Translations under genes and position numbers: made by a program
The notes under the pieces: generated by a model
Told to the model about the DNA's origin: nothing
The model's input: only the letters and a program-made list of their open reading frames with translations
The model's database searches: none
In this document: piece by piece, positions 8,971 through 16,621 of the stretch
How the letters are laid out: each line of letters opens with the position of its first letter
Position numbering within the stretch: the first letter of the stretch is position 1
NCBI GenBank assembly: GCA_020440605.1
Contig: JAGRNT010000013.1
Coordinates: 1 to 64,000, forward strand
Reading direction: 5' to 3'
DNA length: 64,000 nucleotides
Source of the DNA: a bacterium
GTDB lineage: Bacteria; 4484-113; JAFGCY01

Positions 8971-11900
8971 ATGACAATGCGAACCAATTCGAGATATCTG
9001 GTCCTGCAGCTGGCGATGCCGGCGGCAATCCTGCTGCTGGCATCCTGCGGCGGAAACGGCGGACAGCAGGCGATGCCGTCCGGAAACAGCAGCAATGCAG
9101 GACAGTTGCAATCGCTGCAGGCCCTGCTGGACAGCGAACTGGAACGCCTGGCTGTGGACACATCCCGTGAATCCAGCATCGCCCCATCAACCGGCAATGC
9201 GGTGTTCGACCTGCAGGCCAGCGTTACAACGGTCGTGCCCGGTGAGCAGGCTGATGTGACACTGCGCTGGACGGAGCGCCTCGTCGGGGACTACGACCGG
9301 AACGGGCTTGTCAACGCAGCCGACCTCGTACCCCTCGCGCAGCACTTCGGTGAGATTGTCAGCTACCGTAGTGTGCCCGACACCGGCGGAATCGAGGGCT
9401 GGCCGACTGGCCTGGCCTATGCCCCGGAGGATGCTGCCAACTGGCGGCTGGCGCGAATCGATGGCAACATGGATGGGGAGATCAACGCCGGCGACGTGAC
9501 CCCGATCGCCCAGCACTGGCAGCAGTCGTTGTCGGGCTACCGCGTCTACCGGCAGCATGGCGACCAGGAATCAGCCGAGCTGCTGGCAGGCCCACAGGAG
9601 ACCCTCGGACTGTTCAGTGTGGAGCGAAGCGCTCCGGATGACAACAACAGCCCGGTCACATACATCTACAGCGATACCCTGACGGATGCCGGGGAATACC
9701 TGTATTACGTTGCAGCCTACGACCCCGACAGCGCTGCTGAGGGTCCACCCAGCCGGCCGGTGCGCCCGGTGCTGAACTCACTGCCGATTGCCAGCCTGCA
9801 GGCGGACCCGCCGGGTGGCTCGGCCCCGCTGCAGGTCAGCCTGGATGCCTCGGGATCCGGCGATGCCGATGGCGAGATCGTGCTCTACGAGTTCGATCTG
9901 GACGGGAATGGCAGCTACGAAACCGCCGGAGCCGACCCCGACCAGCAGGCGACTTACGGCGGAGGCAGCCACCTGGTCAGGCTGCGCGTGACGGATGACT
10001 CCGGCGCCGTCGCACTGGATGAGCTGACACTCAAGGTGGATGATCCGATCTTCCCCGTTGTCAGTGTTGACAGGCTGGAGGATTCCGTCCCGGCCATCTT
10101 CACCTTCAGTGCCGCAGGCTCCGAACTCGGCGGACCGCTGGCCCTCTGCGAGTGGTACGTTGACACCGGGACCCAGCCCGCCCAGTCCAGCACGGAACTG
10201 CAGGACCTCGAGCTGGACACGGAGGAAGTCGGTGAGCACATCATCCGGCTGGTGCTGACCGGTACGGATGGACAGCCCCGCGTTGCCAGCCAGGCGGTGC
10301 GGGTGTTCGAGGCCCCCCACGCTGAGTTCTACACGGGAGGCGTATTCGCCGCCGGTGTACAGTCCGGATTCTACGCGTCGACATCCAAGGGGCACCAGCT
10401 GAGCTATGAATGGGATGTGGATGCCCCCTGGCTGCCTGGTTCCAGCCCGGAGAATTTCGATGTCTACGGCCTGGGCTATGAGCTTTACCTTGTTCCGGGC
10501 GGCCCGGGAGGCTTCACGCTCAGCCTGCGGGTGACGGACGCATTTGGCAAGACGGACCTCACGAGCAGCGAATACGTCGCCATCAGCCTGCCTGAACCCG
10601 AGATCACGCTTTCCCCTCTGACTTGCTATACACAGGAATCATCAAGGCTGCAGATCAACTTCAGCGGCAGCTGGCAGGAATTCGTGAGCGGCTACCAGGT
10701 GAGTTTCCCGGATGGGGGCCATGCCGGCATCCCCGGCAGCACTTTCCCCGTTGACAGGGAAATCCTCTGGGAGGAGCCCGGCAGTTTCCGCGTCGTCGTG
10801 GAGATTGACGGCAATGCATTTTCCACGGTCCCGCCCGGCTTCAGCAGTGAATTCATGGTGGAGGTGCTGGACTTCAGCCCTGCACTCACGGTGGCGGATC
10901 CCAACCGTCTGGCACAGCTGGGATTCCTGCTGGACGGGACGGCATCCAGCTCGGAATTCGAGGTGGCGGGCTATGACTGGGACCTCGATGGCAATGGCAG
11001 CGTGGATCAGACCACCGCTGAAGCCCAGCTCTTCCATGTGTTCAGTCCGGGCACACATGAGGTCACGATGTGGATGCGGGATGGCAGCGGGCTCTCACGC
11101 GGGGCAAGCACGAGCGTGCTGGCGGCGGAGGACCACCTGCTGATCGTGCGCAATGACGACGGCATCTACCAGGCGAACCTGGATGCGCTGCTGACTGACC
11201 TGGATGCGATCGGGATCAGCTGGCAGCTGCGTGACTATGCGGACGACCTGCGCTTCGCCCTGCGCAATGACGGAGCGGCGACCGTGCTGTGGTACCGCGG
11301 CGGGCCGGGTGACGCCCTCGAGCCGTCCCCGTACCTGAAGCAGTGGACCGCCACTGAGATTGAGAACTACGTGGGGTTGATGACCGATGGGCGCAGTGTG
11401 CTGCTGGTGAGCCAGAGCCATGGGATGGACAGTGAATATGACAACGACCCGCCCTACACGATGAGCGGCTGGCAGGACTGGTACTCAGCCACACCGCTTG
11501 CCAGCACGGTTCCGCAGCAGGGCAGGCTGCACGCGCTGGCCAGTGGGCTGGCAACCGATGACATATTGGCACTGCCGGGCACCGTTGCCATGCCTACGAG
11601 TCCCACGAATGTGCTGATTGCCGGCAACCGCATCCTGCAAGGCGGCGGCAATGGCGCGCATCGTTACGATGCCGGCCACGGCAGCTCAGGCAAGAGACTC
11701 CTCAGCATCACGATTGACGACCCGGTCCAGGTCTGCGGAGTCGGCTTCTACTACAACGGATTCAACTATCCCATCTCTGTCAGCAGCTACTTCTCCTATG
11801 GTCTCGCCCTTGACTATGAGGGCCTTCCCTATGACTGGATTGACAGCGGCAGGGTTGAATGGGGCTGCCGCAGGGCCCCGATGCAGCTTGATCCTGCAGG

Positions 11901-12063
11901 TCCTGGCTACAACTGGATTCCCGGCAATGCCAGGCTGTGGGTGGTGGGTTACCCCTGGGCGAAGGTCAATGTGAGCAGTTCGAGTCCGAGCGGTATGCAG
12001 CGGCATGAAGTGCTCCAGAACATTCTCGGCTGGCTGACGGAGGATTACTATGCCAATCCCTGA
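8971..12063 (+). CDS. Dockerin-like/PKD surface lipoprotein, array member 3
   Basis: A 1030-residue paralogue; lipobox LASC, lipid Cys26. EF-hand loops start at Asp107 (DYDRNGLVNAAD) and Asp164 (DGNMDGEINAGD). PKD-like domain (DASGSGDADG, LRVTDDSG) follows, then beta domains and the shared C-terminal domain from ~720 (LLIVRNDDGIYQANLD, LWYRGGPGDALE, VLLVSQSHGMD). The start could be the ATG at 8971 or at 8977; no strong ribosome site separates them. It begins 54 nt after member 2 and its end overlaps member 4 by 14 nt, so members 3 and 4 are probably cotranscribed and translationally coupled. Confidence 0.85.
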   Translation: MTMRTNSRYLVLQLAMPAAILLLASCGGNGGQQAMPSGNSSNAGQLQSLQALLDSELERLAVDTSRESSIAPSTGNAVFDLQASVTTVVPGEQADVTLRWTERLVGDYDRNGLVNAADLVPLAQHFGEIVSYRSVPDTGGIEGWPTGLAYAPEDAANWRLARIDGNMDGEINAGDVTPIAQHWQQSLSGYRVYRQHGDQESAELLAGPQETLGLFSVERSAPDDNNSPVTYIYSDTLTDAGEYLYYVAAYDPDSAAEGPPSRPVRPVLNSLPIASLQADPPGGSAPLQVSLDASGSGDADGEIVLYEFDLDGNGSYETAGADPDQQATYGGGSHLVRLRVTDDSGAVALDELTLKVDDPIFPVVSVDRLEDSVPAIFTFSAAGSELGGPLALCEWYVDTGTQPAQSSTELQDLELDTEEVGEHIIRLVLTGTDGQPRVASQAVRVFEAPHAEFYTGGVFAAGVQSGFYASTSKGHQLSYEWDVDAPWLPGSSPENFDVYGLGYELYLVPGGPGGFTLSLRVTDAFGKTDLTSSEYVAISLPEPEITLSPLTCYTQESSRLQINFSGSWQEFVSGYQVSFPDGGHAGIPGSTFPVDREILWEEPGSFRVVVEIDGNAFSTVPPGFSSEFMVEVLDFSPALTVADPNRLAQLGFLLDGTASSSEFEVAGYDWDLDGNGSVDQTTAEAQLFHVFSPGTHEVTMWMRDGSGLSRGASTSVLAAEDHLLIVRNDDGIYQANLDALLTDLDAIGISWQLRDYADDLRFALRNDGAATVLWYRGGPGDALEPSPYLKQWTATEIENYVGLMTDGRSVLLVSQSHGMDSEYDNDPPYTMSGWQDWYSATPLASTVPQQGRLHALASGLATDDILALPGTVAMPTSPTNVLIAGNRILQGGGNGAHRYDAGHGSSGKRLLSITIDDPVQVCGVGFYYNGFNYPISVSSYFSYGLALDYEGLPYDWIDSGRVEWGCRRAPMQLDPAGPGYNWIPGNARLWVVGYPWAKVNVSSSSPSGMQRHEVLQNILGWLTEDYYANP

Positions 12064-15000
12064 GAACAATCGCTTCGACTGTCAGCGCGGAGCACTCTCG
12101 CGGCCGCTTCCAGCAGGATGGATGGCAATCTGCTGCCTGCTGCTGCTTGCCGGCTGCGGCGGATCCGGCAGCCAGGCAACGGCGGATCTCAGCAGCGGAA
12201 ACAGGCTGGAGCAACTGCAGGCGCTGCTGGAGGCTGAGCTTGCGCAGTCGGACAGCGCCGCGGCCAGATCCGGCAATGCGGCACCCTCCGCCGGCAACAG
12301 CGTCTTCGACCTGCAGGCCAGCCTCAGCGATACCGGCGACGGCATGAGTGCCACTGTCCAGCTGCGCTGGACCGAGCGGCTGGTCGGCGACTATGACCGG
12401 AACGGACTTGTCAACGCAGCCGACCTCGTGCCCCTGGCGCAGCATTTCGGCGAGACGGTCAGTTACCGCAGCGTGCTGGAAACGGATGGCATCGAAGGCT
12501 GGCCCACGGGACTGGCATTTGATCCGGCAGCCTCAGGCAACTGGCGGCTGGCCCGCATTGATGGCAACGCTGACGGCCTGATCGACGCCGCTGACGTCAC
12601 CCCGATCGCCCAGCACTGGCAGCAGAGCCTCTCCGGTTACCGCGTCTACCGGCGGCATGGCGGGCAGGATGAACCGACGCTCCTGCCTGACCCGCTTGAT
12701 CCGGGATCCGCACTGAGCGTCAGCCGCAGCAGCCAGGAGTCCGGCGAGGGCCAGCTGCCGCTGAGCTATTCGTTCAGTGACCTGCTGCAGGATGCCGGTG
12801 AATACCTGTACTTCGTCGTGCCCTATGACATTCAGTCGGCAACCGAGGGGCCGGCATCCCGGGCGGTCACTCCCCTGCTCAACAGTCCGCCGCTGGCTGT
12901 GATCAGCGCCAGCCCGCTGTCCGGGATGGCACCGCTGCAGGTGCAGCTTGACGGCAGCGCTTCCAGCGATGCCGAGGGACCGATCGCGCTCTACGAGTGG
13001 GATCTGGATGGCAATGGCAGCTTTGAACTGACTGGAATTGACCCGGACAGTGAGACGACCCTTGCCGAGGGCAGCCACAGCATCAGGCTGCGGGTAACGG
13101 ATGCCCAGGGTGCAGTGGACACCACCCAGGTGCAGGTGGAAGTCTATGGAAGCCTGGTGCCGGTGATCAGCGCCAACAGGACGGAGGATCAGTTCCCGGG
13201 CAGCATCGTGTTGTCAGCAGCGGAGTCCAGCTCCGGGCTGGAGATCGCATACTGTGAATGGTTCCTCGACTTTACTGTCGCCCCCGCGCAGGTCACTGAG
13301 ATGCTGTTCGACTACTCACCGGAGATCAAGACACCCGGTTACCACAATGTCCGCCTGCAACTGACGGATGTGGAAGGCGCGCAGCGCAGTGCCTCGATTG
13401 ACCTGCTGCTGGTCAGCGGAAGTGACGACAGCAACTGGCCGCGGATCACGACCGACAAGCCGGAGGACAGCCTGCCCGCGAGCTTCCTGCTTTCCTCCCA
13501 GTTCTCGGAAATCGAGGGCAGCCTGGAGCGCTGCGAATGGTATGCCGGGCTTGTGCCGCTTGTGGGACAGCCCCAGCTGGAACTGCAGAAATCCACGAGC
13601 TTCCTCTCGGACCTGCTGCTGAACGTCAGTGAGCCGGGGAACTATCTGGTGGAGCTGGTGCTGACAATAAACGGCCATGAGTATGAACGCCAGTATTCCG
13701 TCTACGCCTATGTCGCTCCCCAGGCGCGTATCTCACCCGACAAGGCCAGAGTGTTTCTCGGTGCACCGGCACTGTTCAGTGCAGTGAACAGCGCTGGCAG
13801 CGGACTGAACTACATCTGGGACATTGATCCGAGCTGGATCCCCGGTGACAGCGGGACTTTTGAGGCGGACATCGAGGGTCCGTATCAGATCAGCATTGAC
13901 ACCCTGGCCGTGGAGCAGTTCCCCGTCAGCCTGAAGGTCATCGACCGCTTCGGGAAGTCATCCTCCGATGCTGCTTTGGCGGAGGTCATGGCCCTGCCCG
14001 AGCTGGTGGCAACACTCGATGCCACGGATGTGCTGCAGGGCAGTCTGCTGCAGCTGGATATCGGCTTCAGCAACCAGTGGGAAGGCCTGGTGGACGGCTG
14101 GCGCGTCAGCTTCAGCGGCAGTGCCAACCCGCCGCAGCAGGGTCAGACCTTCCCGGCCACGATTGCCATCCCCTGTGACATCACCGGCATCCACCAGCTG
14201 GAACTGGAGATCCTCCAGTCGCAGATTCCCGGCAGTGTCCCGGAACTGCAGCGCAGCTGGGAAGTCAGCGTGAGCCTGTTCGAGCCGGGTTTCAGCACCG
14301 ATGCCGACATGGGCAATGCCGGAACGGTCTACGGTTTCGATGCCTCGCAGTCCATGGGCAGCCAGCCCATCACATCCTACAGCTGGGACTGGGACTCTGA
14401 CGGCAGCATCGACGAGAGCAGCGCCAGCCCGCTGGCAAGCCATGCATTCCCGGCGGGCGTGAACAGAGTCACCCTGCACATCTCGGAAGCCGGCGGGCAC
14501 AGCAATTCCGTCCAGCAGGTGCTGCGCATCTACCCCGGCCCCGTCAGCATCATCCGCAATGACGGCGGTCTCTACCAGGCGAACCTCGACGCGATCACCT
14601 CCGACCTGGACAGCATCGGCATCAGCTGGCAGATCCTGCCATACAGTGACAACCTGCTCGTGGATGCATCCTCGGAGGAAATCTACATTTGGTACCGTGG
14701 TGGGCCCGGCAGTGCCGTCGAACCGGCACCGCATCCCGGCATCTGGACCTCCACGGAGATTGACAACTACCTCGGCCTGCTGGAACTCGGCAAGCGTGTG
14801 CTGCTGATGAGCCAGAGCCACGGCAAGGACTACGACATCGTGATTGACCCTTCGGAGATGCTGGGCTGGAGCAACTACTTCGGCCTCAGCGAACTGCCTG
14901 CCAGCGTGCCGAAGCCGGAGTACCGCATGCCCTGGACAGCGGGACTGAATACCGATGACGGAATTGGCTGGGTCGAAATCTACGGATACGTGCCCAGCAG

Positions 15001-15463
15001 TCCGACCAACCTGTCTCGCGACGGCGGAATCACACTGACGAACAGCGGCAGCTGGGACTCGGCGGAAGGCTACCTCGGCCAGCTCGGTTCAGGCCACCGG
15101 ATGCTGCAGCTCGAGATCGGCGACTGCCATCAGCTGTGCGGGATCGGCTACCCGGTCGAGTATTTCCAGTACCATGGCAACGAGGTTTCGGACCACATGC
15201 GCTTCGGCTGCACCGCGCCGGAATACGGCCGCGAGATCTTCGGGGTGCTGAGTTATGGCAACCTCTGCGCCCCCGTCTCCAACATCGGCTGGTATCCGGA
15301 CTATGCAGTGCATGTCAACGGTCCGGGGCGGCTGTGGGTGGTCGGCTATCCATGGGCCGAGGTGCAGATCACGGACAGTGACCCGGACGGGATGAGCCGC
15401 GCGGAACTGCTGCACAACATGCTCGGCTGGCTGACAGACGACGGTCTGCAGCTCCAGCCCTGA
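12050..15463 (+). CDS. Dockerin-like/PKD surface lipoprotein, array member 4
   Basis: A 1137-residue paralogue; lipobox LAGC, lipid Cys36. EF-hand loops start at Asp114 (DYDRNGLVNAAD) and Asp171 (DGNADGLIDAAD); PKD-like domain (DGSASSDAEG, LRVTDAQG); beta domains; shared C-terminal domain from ~828 (VSIIRNDGGLYQANLD, IWYRGGPGSAVE, VLLMSQSHGKD). The ATG at 12050 lies inside the end of member 3, but GGAGGA at 12039-12044 is correctly spaced, which supports this start over Met at 12122. The gene ends only 9 nt from the convergent gene at 15473. Confidence 0.85.
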   Translation: MPIPENNRFDCQRGALSRPLPAGWMAICCLLLLAGCGGSGSQATADLSSGNRLEQLQALLEAELAQSDSAAARSGNAAPSAGNSVFDLQASLSDTGDGMSATVQLRWTERLVGDYDRNGLVNAADLVPLAQHFGETVSYRSVLETDGIEGWPTGLAFDPAASGNWRLARIDGNADGLIDAADVTPIAQHWQQSLSGYRVYRRHGGQDEPTLLPDPLDPGSALSVSRSSQESGEGQLPLSYSFSDLLQDAGEYLYFVVPYDIQSATEGPASRAVTPLLNSPPLAVISASPLSGMAPLQVQLDGSASSDAEGPIALYEWDLDGNGSFELTGIDPDSETTLAEGSHSIRLRVTDAQGAVDTTQVQVEVYGSLVPVISANRTEDQFPGSIVLSAAESSSGLEIAYCEWFLDFTVAPAQVTEMLFDYSPEIKTPGYHNVRLQLTDVEGAQRSASIDLLLVSGSDDSNWPRITTDKPEDSLPASFLLSSQFSEIEGSLERCEWYAGLVPLVGQPQLELQKSTSFLSDLLLNVSEPGNYLVELVLTINGHEYERQYSVYAYVAPQARISPDKARVFLGAPALFSAVNSAGSGLNYIWDIDPSWIPGDSGTFEADIEGPYQISIDTLAVEQFPVSLKVIDRFGKSSSDAALAEVMALPELVATLDATDVLQGSLLQLDIGFSNQWEGLVDGWRVSFSGSANPPQQGQTFPATIAIPCDITGIHQLELEILQSQIPGSVPELQRSWEVSVSLFEPGFSTDADMGNAGTVYGFDASQSMGSQPITSYSWDWDSDGSIDESSASPLASHAFPAGVNRVTLHISEAGGHSNSVQQVLRIYPGPVSIIRNDGGLYQANLDAITSDLDSIGISWQILPYSDNLLVDASSEEIYIWYRGGPGSAVEPAPHPGIWTSTEIDNYLGLLELGKRVLLMSQSHGKDYDIVIDPSEMLGWSNYFGLSELPASVPKPEYRMPWTAGLNTDDGIGWVEIYGYVPSSPTNLSRDGGITLTNSGSWDSAEGYLGQLGSGHRMLQLEIGDCHQLCGIGYPVEYFQYHGNEVSDHMRFGCTAPEYGREIFGVLSYGNLCAPVSNIGWYPDYAVHVNGPGRLWVVGYPWAEVQITDSDPDGMSRAELLHNMLGWLTDDGLQLQP

Positions 15464-15472
15464 CCTCCCCGC

Positions 15473-16399
15473 CTAACCCGGCAGGGCGCGCAGGCGCATC
15501 AGCTCAGTGTCACGAAGCAGGAAGGCCCGCATCCATGGATTGTCAACATGCCGCAGGCAGTGCAGCTCGAAGGCCCGCAGGCGGCGCTCCGCCAGCTGTT
15601 CGAGGTCACCGCGCGTCAGTTCGCCGGGCAGCCAGAGCTTGGCGATCTCAATGTCCCAGAACCAGGCACTGGTGCCCTCATCGCTGATCCCGCTGCGGAA
15701 GAAGCCCTGGCGCATGGTGAGGAAGTCCGCATGGTGGGCGTTGAATTCATCGATCTGGCGCAGCGCCAGGGGCTGGTCAAAGCGCAGCAGCAGGCGGATC
15801 AGCAGCACCCAGCTCCAGTTGGCAAGATCGGAGATCGCGCTGTCAACATAGGGTTCCTGGGGCGGACGCATCGAGTAGTGGCGGCGCAGGCGCGGCAGCA
15901 GGTCCGCCGCCAGCGCACTCACGAGCTGCGGCAGATCCAGCAGGCGGTCACGGTCCTCATCCGATCCGCGCCACTTGACGATGCAGGCCGTTCGCAGGAA
16001 GGCCAGCTCCAGTTCCATGTCATCGAGGGCCTCGAGCCCGGCCTCGCGGCGGCGCTCGCTGCGGCGGCGCATCAGCTCCTGCACTCGTTCCAGCCCGGCA
16101 TAGGCTGCATTGTCCTGGCGCTCATCGATGCTGGCCAGTGCGAGATCGAGCAGGGCCAGGCAGTGCATGGAATCAGCCGCACTGCGGAACTGTTCCTCAT
16201 GCTCTCCCGCGGGCAGCAGGCGGGCGCTGTAGTCAATCACCTGGCGCCAGGATTCCATCTGCTGGCGGTTGCCTGCGGCATATGCCGCACTGAGCTGGGA
16301 CAGGACCATGCGTGCACGGCGCAGGTACAGAAACGGTGTTTCCAGTCCGCCGCCGGACAGCCAGAACCTGTCAAGCAGCTGCGTGTCATCGAAATGCAT
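15473..16399 (-). CDS. Unknown helical protein next to flagellin
   Basis: A 308-residue protein with no signal peptide or membrane segment, predicted mainly helical and rich in Leu, Ala and Arg (for example RRARMVLSQLSAAYAAGNR). I do not recognise the family. The start at 16399 (MHFDDTQLL) is chosen because AAGGAG lies 5 nt upstream; an upstream ATG at 16414 and a GTG further up have no such site. It follows flagellin on the same strand after a terminator, so it is transcribed separately. A role as a flagellin chaperone or TPR-like adaptor would fit the position, but no motif shows it. Confidence 0.7.
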   Translation of the reverse strand: MHFDDTQLLDRFWLSGGGLETPFLYLRRARMVLSQLSAAYAAGNRQQMESWRQVIDYSARLLPAGEHEEQFRSAADSMHCLALLDLALASIDERQDNAAYAGLERVQELMRRRSERRREAGLEALDDMELELAFLRTACIVKWRGSDEDRDRLLDLPQLVSALAADLLPRLRRHYSMRPPQEPYVDSAISDLANWSWVLLIRLLLRFDQPLALRQIDEFNAHHADFLTMRQGFFRSGISDEGTSAWFWDIEIAKLWLPGELTRGDLEQLAERRLRAFELHCLRHVDNPWMRAFLLRDTELMRLRALPG

Positions 16400-16543
16400 G
16401 CCGGCTCCTTGCATTGTGTAAACGCGGTTTATCCCCACGGAGGGGAGACACTGGCCACCGCCGGCTTCCCGGAACAGTAATCACCTGATCAAAAAAGGTG
16501 ATGAGATGCGGCCAACGCCTTGTCAATCATAGCACCGGGGCAG

Positions 16544-16583
16544 AAAAAAACATACCCGGCCGGGGTTGCTCCGGTCGGGTATG
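16544..16583 (-). terminator. Rho-independent terminator after flagellin
   Basis: On the minus strand CATACCCG (83-76) pairs with CGGGTATG (58-51) with further G-C pairs inside, and is followed by seven T (16550-16544). It lies 40 nt after the flagellin stop. Confidence 0.9.
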
Positions 16584-16621
16584 TGTAAGGATGTGTAGAT
16601 GAGCCGTCTGTTGTTTCAGCC

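Noticed and set aside
16425..16440. TTATCCCCA, one mismatch from a DnaA box
   Set aside because: A single imperfect copy near flagellin, without AT-rich DNA or origin genes around it.
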